NCBI GenBank assembly: GCA_964247055.1
Contig: OZ176056.1
Location: forward strand, 2,914,001 to 2,978,000
Source of the DNA: Paragordius varius
Lineage: Eukaryota > Nematomorpha
DNA: 64,000 nucleotides
Direction of reading: 5' to 3'
Below, in pieces: positions 36,701-48,215 of this stretch (the stretch's first letter is position 1; each line of letters opens with the position of its first letter). Position numbers and translations under genes: made by a program. Below the pieces are notes generated by a model. It was not told the origin of the DNA and searched no databases. It saw only the letters and a program-made list of their open reading frames with translations.

Positions 36701-38340
36701 CGGTTGCAATGGTGTCAGGAGTTAAACTTAAACAAGGAGAGGGTGCATAAGGAAACTATGAGCGATGAGACGTGTAAACAGATTAAAGCAGCACGAAAGA
36801 CTAATGATTGGTCTCATCCGGGGGTGCAGTCCTATAAACCACTGAGGAATGATATCGAAGAATCATACGGCCTTCTATATTTAGGTGACCGCCTTATTGT
36901 GCCTCAAAGCATGAGGGTTGATGTTCTTAACTATCTTCATAAAGGTCACCCAGGTATACAGTCCATGAAAGCGTTAGGTAAGAGTGGTGTGTTTTGGCCG
37001 AAATTGAACCAGGATATCGAAAAATGGGTGCAAGGCTGCTCAAATTGTCAAAAGTCACGGTTTAACATTGCAGTAAGCCCGACGTATAAATGGAATCCGA
37101 ACACCACCGTTTGGGAGCGATTGCATCTCGATATAGCGGGGCCCGTAGATAACCTTTCTGGGTCATACTTATAGATCACTGCACCCATTAGGTGGAAGTA
37201 GCACAGCTTAAAACAGTGAACTCGATCAGTATTTTGAAAGTTTTAGAAGCTTGGTTTGCACGATATGGCACCCCAGATGTGATCGTAACTGATAATGCGT
37301 CGTATTTTAAGTCCGGTGATTTTGAAAGAATATTAAGTTCCTCTAATATCAAGCATGTAACCTCTGCGCCATACCACCCTCGGACAAATGGTTTAGTGGA
37401 AAGTGTCATTCAAACATTGAAAACGCACTATTATATGTGTTCTGAAGTAGCAGATCCAGAACGCCGGTTAAACCAGGTACTGTGGGCTTACAGATCAGCA
37501 CATCACAATGGTATAAATGAGACACCCGTACGACTATTCCTAAAACGAAATATACCGACACCGCTGTCCTGGATGAAAGGCAAACCAAAGGATTATATCG
37601 ATGGTACCTCAGATAATAGTGAGTTCGTTCCAGGTGAGAAAGTGTTTATAAAAAATGAGTTGGAAGCCGGTTGGCGAGAGGGAAAAATTGTAGAGCGGAC
37701 TGGATTATTGTCCTACAATATCGAAGATAGAGGGAGGGTTTTACGAAAGCATACGGATCAATTAAGAAGGCGAAAAGAGGTCCCGATGAACTTAAGCTAG
37801 ACGACCCGAAAGAATTAGAATCGGAACAACAGAATAATAATGATAATATTATAGCCACCCCATTGCATGGTCCTCCTATTGATGACAATATTAATAATGA
37901 TGATACCAATCCTTCCCCGGATATTTGTCAAGATTTCCACAATAATCAGCAAAGTCCCAACGGCGATAAGATTGCAGAACCCCCAAGCCTCGAAGTACCA
38001 GTGGAGAGACGCTATCCTACCAGTAGCCGAAAAGCCCCTGACAGATACACAAATCACTTTTAAATTAGATAGGAGATATGTTATGTATAATAACTTAATT
38101 GTTTTTGTTAACTTAACTCAATTGATCTTATTTTAGTTACCTTATGAAAATATAATATCCTTACCTTTGTGCATAATACACCTTTGTATACGCTAAAAAT
38201 GTATATTATCTTGGTTGTGAATGCTTTCATCTAAATATTGAAATATTTAACCTTATGCAAAAATAAAACCTCGCTCTTAAACTATATATAATGGAACATA
38301 GTTTTTTATGATATAAAATTCCTTTTTTTCGCTTATTACA
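33767..38340 (+). mobile_element. Ty3/gypsy-type LTR retrotransposon fossil, mostly complete
   Basis: LTRs are at 33767-34093 and 38079-38340 (TG...CA), and the 5-bp target duplication ATATA is at 33762-33766 and 38341-38345. A primer-binding-type site TTTGGCGCGGTCG follows the 5' LTR. Parts in order: gag with two CCHC zinc knuckles (about 34115-34930), aspartic protease (about 34980-35170), reverse transcriptase and RNase H (about 35330-36540), integrase with zinc-binding and core regions (about 36600-37800), and a basic C-terminal tail (to about 38060). No envelope was seen. It is broken, with roughly half a dozen interruptions. LTRs differ in length but have few substitutions, so insertion is fairly recent. 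An empty paralogous site exists near 29920. It lies within the Ig-chain intron. Confidence 0.92.
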
Positions 38341-38572
38341 ATATACTATTATTAATTTTCTATAGTCATACTAACTTGTAGAAATAAAACAGTTGTTAAA
38401 ACATAAGTCATCGTTGTACTTTCAATTAATATAGAATTTAAAGAAAAACAGTTATCAGAAAATTTGTTTAATTATGTTTATTTAAACGTCATGTTCCCAA
38501 AATTACCTAGCTTAAAAAAAGTATATACATTATATATAATATATCGTATTTAATTGCAAATTTCTACAACAG

Positions 38573-38824
38573 ATATATTTTTACCAACACCCAAAAAAAT
38601 TGTTGTGAATGTTGGGCAAAAGTTAGAACTTTTTGTCAGACTAGCAATCAAAATTCAAAATTGCACAGGAATCTGGCAAATAAATGGAACCGAAATTAAA
38701 GATGGTTTTACGAAAAAATGGAATTCGTACACATATGTAAGAGCGAATGTTAGCAAAAATGATACTGGAACATACACATTTGTGGTTGGACCCAAATCAA
38801 TAAGCATTAATGTGAAAGTTATAG
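38573..38824 (+). CDS. Ig-like domain exon (Ig2) of the Ig/FN3 chain gene
   Basis: This is a 252-nt exon, phase 1 at both ends (acceptor CTACAACAG, donor GTAAAT). It is a paralogue of the exon at 32140: IVVNVGQKLELFVRL, the core Trp in GIWQINGTEI, NDTGTYTFVVGPKSISINVKVIG. As in Ig1 the strand-F Cys is Phe and the strand-B Cys is missing; one unpaired Cys occurs at NCTG. The codon joining the previous exon would be AAT (Asn). Four sequons. It opens the second module, after a 5-kb intron enlarged by the LTR fossil. Confidence 0.72.
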
Positions 38825-38888
38825 GTAAATCTATTTTATAATAATCTATATATTTTTTTATAATTTTAATATACTATAATAATTCCAA

Positions 38889-39092
38889 TATCATTTACAT
38901 TTCAAATTCACCCTTGAACAATTCGAATTTAGTTTTTCAAAAAAATATTAACTATATTTTATATTTCATATAATTAAATATTTTTTATAATTGAAATATG
39001 AAAATAAAACCTAAGTTATAAAAATATAATTAATGATTAATATTAGCCTGAAAACACATGTTTTTTAGGGTGAATATGATTTGTAAATGGTA
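38889..39092. mobile_element. Short foldback MITE
   Basis: The left end reads TATCATTTACATTTCAAATT and the right end, reverse complemented, TACCATTTACAAATCATATT; both then run into a TTCACCCT phrase. Same family as the element at 50335-51006 but only about 204 bp and diverged. Just downstream of Ig2. Confidence 0.55.
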
Positions 39093-39360
39093 TATATTCT
39101 AATAAAAAATCTATCTGGATACTATAATGGCTGAGGTATATAATCTTAGGAGTTATTTAATAAAATAACTTTCGTAGGTAAATATATTCGGAAAGGGAAA
39201 TGCCTGAAAATTATCATGATAACAGTGACAAAAATGCTGTTTACAATTATGCTTCATAATCAAATATATCACTAAAATATATCTATTACATATTTAAAAA
39301 TAATACTTAAAATTTTTTTAAAAGTTTTTATTTTTTCGCTAAATAGTGTAGTTCTCTTAA

Positions 39361-40018
39361 CACTTGGATACAACACATTCATTTTGGTCCTTCGATTCAA
39401 ATTGGGGTAGTTGAACCATGCCTGTTAAAAATTAAATAATATAACACTTCTATTCAAATTGGGGTATCTAAATACCCCAGACTAAATTTAAATTAGGATT
39501 TTAAAAAACTATTGAAGGAAACGGTCCCAATTTAAATTTATGCATCTATCCTTATAAAAATTACATAAATATGCCAAAATATGTAAATAAAATTTTTTTT
39601 TGAATAAAAAGTTCCATCTCAAACTCCTTCGACGCCATTTTTATTTTAAATTTTTTTGCAAAATATCGTCTTCTAATAATTTTAGGGTAAATTTAAAGCT
39701 AATATCTTATTTAAATTACATATAAAATTGATAAAAATAGAAAAAGCCGTTTATTTTGTAATATTTTTCAATTTTATCATTGAACAGATGTCAGGTTGAC
39801 TAAATTTTTACCTCTCGCTTTTAAAATAAGTAATATCAAGTATTTTTGAATAAAACTTTTGATATATTTTGGTTTATTAATGTTATATAAGTGCAAAATT
39901 TTGCAATGGTTTCGATTCTTTCCATATTTTTTAAATAATTTAATTTTAAACAGGCCTTGGGTATTTATTTACCCCAATTTGAATCGAAGGACTAAAATGA
40001 ATGTGTTGTATCCAAGTG
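39361..40018. mobile_element. MITE with 49-bp TIRs and TTAA duplication
   Basis: TIRs begin CACTTGGATACAACACATTC and match at 48 of 49 positions between the two ends. TTAA flanks both sides (39357-39360 and 40019-40022), the target preference of piggyBac-type transposases. No transposase is encoded. Related single ends occur at about 11859, 23757 and 26420. Confidence 0.75.
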
Positions 40019-40490
40019 TTAAGAATTATGGAAGGAATATAAACCATGACAATTTTGCACTTATATAACATTAATAAACCGGAATATATAAAAAAATTTC
40101 AAAAATACTTGATATTACTCATTTTAAGGTAAAACCTAAAGGTAATTTAGTCAAAGTCGCATATCATTGATTAATACAAAAAAACCACTTTTTTTATAGA
40201 TATCAATTTTAGATATGATTTAAATAAAAAATTAGTTTTACTATACCATGAAAATAAATGAACACGATATTTTGAAAAAAATTTGCAAAACAAAAATTGC
40301 GTCCAAGTAGTTGGGCATGAAAATTTTTTTCAAATTAAATTTTATTTAGATATTTTAGCTTATTTATATAATTTTTATTGGGATAGAAGCATGAATTTTA
40401 ATTAGGACTGTTTCCTTCAGTAGTTTTTTTTTACATTTTAAATTTAATTAGGTCTGTTTAATCCAAATTGAATCAAAGTGTTCAAATGAC
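39455..40490. repeat. Long imperfect inverted repeat
   Basis: The arm at about 39455-39915 is complementary in order to about 40035-40490, with a spacer of about 120 bp. Shared phrases include ACTATTGAAGGAAACGGTCC versus ACTACTGAAGGAAACAGTCC and GTTATATAAGTGCAAAATT. The left arm lies inside the TTAA MITE and the right arm outside, so a partial inverted second copy of the same element is the simplest explanation. It lies in an intron. Confidence 0.6.
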
Positions 40491-40849
40491 ACAAAGATGC
40501 TGAGCGCGCTGAAAAATTTAATTTTATCCTAAATTATAACTTAAAATATTATTTAAAACTGCAGTTTTAAATTTTAAAAATTAACTATTATATTATGTTA
40601 ATATTCTGTCCCATATTCATACTATTTTTTGGTATGAAAACGGGATAAAAACACTAATATATATTTAAAAATATTGTTAATATAATAATGATAAACATTT
40701 TTAATATCTCAAACTTTAAATATTCGTTAATTTATGATTCATCTTAAATATTTTTTTACAAAATTCCATCTAAATTTTAAAGGAAAGGCTTTTAATTGAA
40801 ATTTTGCGTAAGTAGTGTTCAGCATCATCAAATTATATAGAATTAAAGT

Positions 40850-41310
40850 AAAGTGTTTTTATGCGGTTTCTATTATAAAATTGTACGAAATACGTTCCAA
40901 CAATGTTAAAAATAAATTTTTGAAAAAAAAGGATGCATTTTTTAAAAAATAATTTTAGTTAATAAAATTTAGCTTAATTTATCATATTTATTGCGCCTCG
41001 GCATTTTTGCCTTTATTGTAAGAGAACAGCCCATTATAAAAGAACCAAAAAGTTTGGGACTTTTGGAGCCCCAATCCTATAACTAATTCTTTTAAAATAA
41101 TTGTTTGGCTTTTTATTAGTAGTTTATTATATATTATATATTTAAAATAAAGCTTATAGCTTTTAAAGAAAATTATCTGAAAAAATGTGTGCAGATTTTG
41201 TCAATTCTATATTAAGTATAGTAAAAAAGTGTTCTATATTGCTCGTAAGTAAAAGGAAATGCACCAAGATATTCCCAATATAAATCCTTATCAAAATATT
41301 ATTATATCAG
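40850..41310. repeat. Diverged interspersed repeat, relative of 18290-18740
   Basis: Ordered similarity includes GGTTTCTAT/CCGTTTCCAT, a TAGTTTATTATATATT phrase and a GATTTTGTCAATTC-type segment. There is no ORF and no recognisable ends. The origin is unknown. Confidence 0.4.
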
Positions 41311-41319
41311 GGTATCTTT

Positions 41320-43033
41320 TTGTTACCCCCCATTGGAAGCAGTGTGATACTGAGCATCTTTATTTTAGGCTAAATGCTTTATTTCAAAAATATTATAGTA
41401 TTACATACTATAATTTAAAGCAGAACAATATCTTAATATTTTAATTTAAAAAGTGGTCCAAGTCTCAAAATATTTAAACCGTTAAATGGTCTAGTTATCT
41501 TAAAAAACGCAATGCGGATGAGATAACAACATTTTTAATATATAATTGTTTCGCAACATGTTGAACATATTTTTAGATGCAATGTATAAAACACTTTAAG
41601 TGAAAATATTTGAATGCCAAATGTTAGAATAGGGTTCGAGGTTTAATTAAGTTCAACATCAACGATATATATATAGAAAAGGGGTATATATACAAAGGTT
41701 TGTTTTACCGTTTCACCATACTCGAAAACATCTTAAAATACGCATCAAAATTTTATAAAATTATAACTTTTAACCAAACTAGGCTTTTAATATAATGTTT
41801 GATGTTATATCCCATATATGCAAATTCTTATCGCAAAATTTAGTTTATTTTAGAAGGCGTCAAATATATATGACGTTCGAGACTCACATCTTATAATTAG
41901 AATTAAAGAAGCTTGCTTTCTTTTAATACTCCTGACATTTTGGGGTAATATACCCTATCCTTTTACCTTTTATAGACGCTTGCAAAAAAAATTTATTTAA
42001 AATTCCTTATTTAATACTTTTTACACGCCATTTTTTCAATTATTTAAATCGCTAGTACAACATGCAATAAATAAATATGTTGGTTGAACAACGTAAGCAA
42101 TTAACTTTCGAAGGCTCTAATTACGATTTAACACCAAATTTTCGTAATTGATTTCGATATCAGTTGTGCTTTTGAATCTGTTCTGGAGCTATCTATATTT
42201 AGGGCTCTGGAAAAAATTAAAATTTAAGTTTTTTACACCCTGTGTCACTGCGTAAAAATTTATTTCTTAGATAGCCCAGCGAATTCATTTGGCGAAAAAA
42301 ATTAATTTATAGATGAGCTGGTTGACATAAGAAAAAATTTAAATTTAGCATCTCTTATCATTTAATTTAACACAATAAAATACTTATAAGATTAATAAAT
42401 TATATTTTTTGAGTAATACTGTTTTATTTTGGAATCCTACCTGAGCGGGAAGTGGAATTCAACGATCTGCATACAGGTTTACATATAATATTTTTACTGA
42501 GATTTACGGATATTGGTTGAAATTACATTAATTGTAAATCCTATTTTGCATTAATTTATATAGATTATGATTCCTGCTCATATAAATTCCAAAATAAAAC
42601 AGTTAAATATTTTATTAATTTTATTTAATATATGCGTTTTTAGTATAAATTATAAATGTTAATAAATTTAAAGTTAAAAAATTTTTAAGTTCATAACATT
42701 TTAATTGTGTAAGAAATATGTTAAAGGTTTAAACAGGATTTTTGATCTGAGTTTTAATAAAACCCTAATTATATGATTTTAAGCTATTAAATATGTAAAT
42801 ATCTGATATCTATAAATAATTAAATATCTCAAGTTTAGATTATTTTTTCCTTGAATAGATTTAATTTCCCGATTTTTGCCCAACTTTGATTTTTCAAATT
42901 TAATAAAAAACAAATTACAATTTTTGTGGCATCGCTGGTTATAGGCTATCATATAATAATCGACTCTTTTTGCTTGCAAACAGGGTGCAACATAAGATGC
43001 GATAATTTAGTATACAATCTTAAAATGAAGATT

Positions 43034-43070
<37 letters not shown>

Positions 43071-43240
43071 CATTACTTATACAAAAATTGCTTATGATTA
43101 TTATTAATAATACGTGAAATAGATCAATTCAATGACAACGTTTTTTTAGTTGTTACTTATTAAGCAGAATTTTCTTAATATATGAAAGCGACTGTTATAG
43201 TTATTACGACCATTTATACTAATAATTTGTTTTATTTATA
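41320..43240. other. Intron sequence, nothing recognised
   Basis: Within the large Ig2-to-domain-X intron. AT-rich, no supported exon or element. A TA microsatellite occupies about 43039-43068. Confidence 0.5.
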
Positions 43241-43243
43241 AAG

Positions 43244-43489
43244 ATCCTTTAGTATCCAAACTCTATCCCGATCAGGTTACAACTGATTTTTCACCAGTTG
43301 TGGAACAAAATCAAACTTATTATGTTAGTATTTATGAAAATGAATTTGAAGTTAACGAAGAATATATAAGGAATAATACCCAACTAACACCCTACACATA
43401 TGAAATACCTCCAAATTTTGAGGGATCATATACTTTTTGTATCACCGCTTCTTTCGAGGAATATTGTGCGGAGGAGATTGATATTCCAG
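43244..43489 (+). CDS. Domain X exon (copy 2) of the Ig/FN3 chain gene
   Basis: This is a 246-nt exon, phase 1 at both ends (acceptor TTATAAAG, donor GTTAAT). It is a paralogue of the exon at 32483: DPLVSKLYPDQVTTDFSPVV, NQTYYVSIYE, LTPYTYE, FCITASFEEYC and a final IDIP. Two conserved Cys are kept and the sequence is more acidic than copy 1. The introns on both sides are long (4.4 and 2.7 kb) and hold transposon relics. Not a recognised family; FN3-like by strand pattern. Confidence 0.7.
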
Positions 43490-44657
43490 GTTAATATTTT
43501 TAGTATAATCTTATAAGTGCATGCGGATCATTATGCAATTTTTAAATTTTATCTAAAACCTCATCGTGTTAAGTGAAAACGAGTTTAGGTGGTTTCAAAG
43601 CCACGCGAGACAAAAATATGGAATTCAAAATTTTATATTTTTAAAACTCTATAAAGATCATAATTTGGCTGGTTTAATTTATTTTTTTCCATGAACATTT
43701 ATGAAGTGGATATTGAGCCATGTTTTTCCCGAGAGTTATGACGGAAGAGGCCACTAAGCATATATGATCATAATTCATAATTTTACGTTTAAAATTAATT
43801 GTTAAATCCCTCATATAATTGTAAAATTGTCAAACCTGTATTCTCGCTAATATTTATTCCGGATGACTATATTTTAAATTCTGAAATGTTAATATATATA
43901 AGATAAATGATAAAAGGTTTATTAACTTTTATATATTATTACAAAAGGAATTATGCTAGATAAATTTATTAAATGACTAGGGAAGCCATGGTCAAAACCA
44001 CTGGCAACAAAACGGGGTTTAATAATTGATGCTATGAAAAATATATCGCCAATACCTAAAAGTTTTAAGATACGTATAAATTGACTGAGAATACGGTTAA
44101 GCTAGAAAAAGTTTTTGGTAATTTATAATTGACTAAAGTAAATCGCATCTTCACCCTACACCAGGGCAAAAAAATAAAAAACAAGGTACCATCAGCAAAA
44201 ATTTATTCGTTAATATGATGTGGAAACATAAATTTAAAAGCTAAATGTTATTCAATCTGTCGTATTTCAGCAGGGTCTTGGGGGCCTAAATATTAGCTAA
44301 AACATTACGATTTGCTTCAAATATGAATAAAATTTATGTGCGGATAAAATTCTATTTATTTTACCATACACTTACTAGATATTAAGAACGTACCCAATAA
44401 ATAACTCAAAAATAGCAGCAAGATAATAAATATTAACAGTCCTCGAATATTTTCACATTATAAATATTTTTGATGTGATAAAATAATTTTGGCACCATTT
44501 TCGCTTTGGGTTTTATGTATAACAATCCATGTATAAAAATAAAGTCAATTCTTTTTCTACATAAGATTTTACAGAATAAATATAAATATTGGAAATTAAT
44601 TATACTCAATTTCCAATGCATATTATCTAAATCTATATAATCTATATCATATATAAA

Positions 44658-45700
44658 GGTGTAGTCATAAGTTAAACAAATAGATAAATGAGAGAATCAT
44701 TTATTGTTTAATATGTACACGGCTTCACATTTCGCCCTTGAAGGTTTTGTTGAATCATTTATCAATGTCCTCCAAATTAATGAAGTAGTGCTTTATTAGG
44801 TTGAGCTTCATTGATGTAAAGATGTAATAATCAGATAGAGTCAGTTGAGCAGGGCGGATGCAAAATTTTTTTTTCATCATACAGATTTTAAGGCGTGAAT
44901 CAGCTGTTTGAGACGAAAATTTGTTACGTAGCGAATCACTTTGTCATTTCTGCTCATTGGGGAGGTTTTCCGAGTAATGCATCGTTTAAATTAATCGAGT
45001 TGCTTATTAATGGTTTCCATAGCTTTAAACATAATAAAAATACCAGTAACACATGTTATTTCTAAAGCGATTCAGGTATTTGTGTTAATGGACCCTTGGC
45101 AAAGTAAAGACGATTATTTCCGTTTTGCATTTATAATGAAGCTATTTTTCATCATCAGTCACATTTAGTGCAAAAACACCTCATGACGATTAAGCAGGTT
45201 TCGGAAGTCACTTAATAATTTTCATGTTTATTTAAATTGTGTAGGCCTTTTTTTACCAAGTTTGGCCAATCCCATTGCTAGACGCCTGCTGAATATCCAA
45301 ACATGGAATGCTATTGCCAACTGTTGATTTTGAATTGGGTCCTTATATCCAATAACTATTGTACCTGATCGTCTTAGCAATTATGTGGTCAACCAGAAAG
45401 ACCACGGTTCTTGAACACAATTTTTGATTTTGAAACCATTTTCACGTGATTTAATTGGTATAGCATGTGTTAAAATGACGTTTTTTTTAAACCTTTTTTT
45501 GATGAAACAAAACATTCTTAGCGTTCCGAAAATGTTCTTCGAAGTCAGAAAATTTGATATAATTACCGAGTGATAAAATAAAACGCTACCTTTTTGCGGA
45601 ATCGAAATGCTTATATAGTTTAATATCAAATGAAAAGTTCTATATAAAATCGATCGTTTGCCCACTTTTTGCTCATGTCTTCTCTTAGTTAGGTAATTAC
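44658..45700 (-). mobile_element. mariner-family relic
   Basis: Near the left edge, GGTGTAGTCATAAGTT matches the mariner TIR type seen at 4432 and 55169. Minus-strand frames give LTLSDYYIFTSMKLNLIKH and INLEDIDK near 44850-44770, the C-terminal mariner motif (SPDLAPSDYHLF...SLEDI). Frames are heavily broken and the right end was not found. It lies in the intron after domain X copy 2. Confidence 0.55.
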
Positions 45701-46232
45701 ATAAATTTATATCACAATGTGAGTTTGTGGGAAGGTGTTTTCAATAAGCAATTTTAACTTACTTCCATTTAAAAATCAGAAGATTGCAAGGTAATTAGCA
45801 TCAGTTATTATTAAAATATTGATTATATAGTTTATTATAGGGAAGTTTACTTTCACTATGGTTGCCCTAATTTTTTACCGCATTGTTCTCTTTAAAATCC
45901 AATTTCATAAAATATAACATTAGAAAATATGATAAAGGAGCCTAAATAATGTATTTTAATTTTATACCTGTTTTAATATTAAAACAGTATAAAATTTGTA
46001 CTAAATGATCTCAAATTAAATATAACAAATCTAAAAATTATGATTTTAACTTAGACTTACTTAAAATTAATTCATTTTCCCTTTATGCAAAGATTAAATT
46101 AAAAAATTGTAATATTTTCAAATTATTATCATTAAAATTAGTATCTTTTTCATGTTAGTTATTCAGTATAAAAGGAAGGTGAATATATTTAACTAAAATA
46201 AATGTATATCTATTTACTTTTTTTTCCTTTAG

Positions 46233-46454
46233 CCATGCCGAGTGTCAATATACATTTTACGACGCAAAAAAATGGTGTAAACCTATCTTGGACAGAATAT
46301 AACGGGGTATCGTATTCACTAACCGCTAATGGAAAAATGTTTAAGAATAATATTAAACCAAAATATTTCATTACATATGAGCTGCTTCAATCAAATAAAT
46401 TAATTTTTACTGCATACAACAAGAGAGGAGAAACCAATTTTACTATACCTGAAA
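46233..46454 (+). CDS. FN3-like domain exon of the Ig/FN3 chain gene
   Basis: This is a 222-nt exon, phase 1 at both ends (acceptor TCCTTTAG, donor GTAAAT). It encodes about 74 residues with fibronectin type III hallmarks: PSVNIHFTTQKNGVNLSW (strand-B Trp), YNGVSYSLTANGK, and LIFTAYNKRGETNFTIPE, matching the strand-F/G pattern of FN3. No Cys. Sequons NLS and NFT. It sits between domain X copy 2 and domain Y copy 2 and has no counterpart in the first module. Confidence 0.72.
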
Positions 46455-46707
46455 GTAAATTTTAAATGAAAATAACATTATGCATCGTTATTTATTTATT
46501 ATTAATTGTAATTATAATTAAATTCTATCAATTATATTAAAATTTAAAAATTATTCAGATGAATAGTCCCAGATTTTTCTCTTTAAAAATATTAATGGTT
46601 TTTGTTTGTAATGGGTCGCGTTCACTCTTATACAATTATTATTGAGTAAAAAATAATGGTTTATTATGGCACTGCTAATAATATTCCTATATATAATTAT
46701 AACATAG

Positions 46708-46947
46708 CACCTATAATATCCGCAATAAGACCGAGAGAAATAGGGGAAAAAACTACTAAAATAGAGTGGGATTCCAATGTCAACTTTTTTAACATATTTG
46801 AAGGCGAAAACTGCGAAAATTGGTTAAACCATACATCCAATCCATCTTATAGTGTATTCTTAAATGCGTCGACCAAGAAAATATGTATTAGTGGTAGCAA
46901 TGGATACTTCTCTGGCCCAATCAAAACTTTTGTCCTTAAACCAACAA
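46708..46947 (+). CDS. Domain Y exon (copy 2) of the Ig/FN3 chain gene
   Basis: This is a 240-nt exon, phase 1 at both ends (acceptor AACATAG, donor GTATGT). It is a paralogue of the exon at 33275: KIEWDSNVNFFNIFEGENC, ENWLNHTSNPSYS, STKKICIS and FVLKPTS. The Cys pair and NCEN motif are conserved. This is the last exon that can be supported; the chain so far is 586 codons and still open. If the donor is ignored, the frame runs on to a TAA at 47079-47081. A partner in phase 1 could be a lost or unseen exon, or the tail exons at 52287-53000. Confidence 0.7.
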
Positions 46948-47218
46948 GTATGTGCAATATATGTTTTAACATGTTTTATATCACATGTTATGCCAACAAA
47001 TTAATATTGCCACCTACCCACGGTGTTGGCTTAGGCATGAAAATGCCCAAACGGCAAAGGCCAGTTTCTAATGATCAGTAAAATCATTAGTTGTACACAA
47101 GGGCATTTGCACTACGTAAAAATTGCATCAGATTACCAAAAATATTATAAATATGAATTTCGTGGTACGAAAACTACGAATCCGGAGTCCTACCCTATGA
47201 TGATGTATCACATGTTAG

Positions 47219-48215
47219 TATATTATTTACAGTTCAAATTCACCCTTGAAAAACTCAAATTCAACCTCGTCAATTCAATTCGCCCTAAACTGAATTATGT
47301 GCTTTTTAAGATTAAAACTTACCTTATTTTTTAATATTTTTAAAATATGAAACTCTGTTTAAAATTAATATAATGCTGAAAAAATAATAAACTATATCGT
47401 AAAAATATATCTCATATTACTGATAAGTTATGTTAGAACTAGGGTTGTGCTGACCAAGTTATGACCGGTCAATTGACCGAGTCATGACCAGGTCAGTGAA
47501 TATTTATTTTTTAACCATGGTCATTTAAAAAAACAACTGTTTTTGAAAAATTGAATTTTTTTTGGAAGAAAGATATAAAGATTGTATAGTTTTTTAATAT
47601 ATTTTCTAAAAAATATATTTTAAATATGCTTATTTAACAATATGATATTGTTAAACATGCATTTTTATAACATTAGGATTTAATATCCAGTTATTTCGAA
47701 AAACAAAACAATAAAGAGCTTTTCAAAATATGGAATTATTCCATATCTGTGAACCAATAAAATGAATAACATTATATAATTGTATATTTTAATGATGAAA
47801 GAAAGTGTCAAACAAACTAGGTAAAATTTAATTTGAAATATCCAGTATAAGCTATGTATTTGAAGCTTCAGAAGGCCACAAACATGTGGCAAAATTCAAT
47901 TTTATACAAATTTCTTGATTAAATTTGGTTAATATTTGTAAATAAATATTAAAAAAATGTATACTACAATCTTTTTAAAAAATATGATATTATTAGTGAA
48001 ACGCAAGTGTAATTCGAACTTTATTTTGACAATCCAAAATCGCAAGATACTTAATTAAGTAAAAAGTGGTCATGACCCTGACTGGGTCTGACCGGACTTT
48101 TTTGAAAAAGCAGTCAAATGCACAACCCTAATTAGAACACATAATATATTTGTAGGGTAGATTCGAATTGTTGAAGAGCGAATTTGAATTGTTCGTTAGG
48201 CCATTTTTTCTTTTG
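47219..48215. mobile_element. Diverged foldback element, split by a hAT MITE
   Basis: The left arm from about 47219 (ATTTACAGTTCAAATTCACCC) and the right arm at about 48155-48215 (reading, reverse complemented, ACAATTCAAATTCGCTC) are inverted, low-identity relatives of the family at 50335-51006. The MITE at 47440-48130 lies between them. Confidence 0.4.
47440..48130. mobile_element. hAT MITE (691 bp)
   Basis: TIRs begin TAGGGTTGTGC at both ends and are followed by repeated TGACC/GGTCA phrases. An 8-bp target duplication matches at 7 of 8 (GTTAGAAC at 47432-47439 and ATTAGAAC at 48131-48138). No transposase; the internal ORFs are shadows. Confidence 0.75.

Noticed and set aside
42926-43117. 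ORF containing an (IY)n run
   Set aside because: Translation of a TA microsatellite.
44433-44621. Minus-strand ORF rich in Lys, Ile and Tyr
   Set aside because: No homology, no splice or start context, and typical of AT-rich noncoding DNA.
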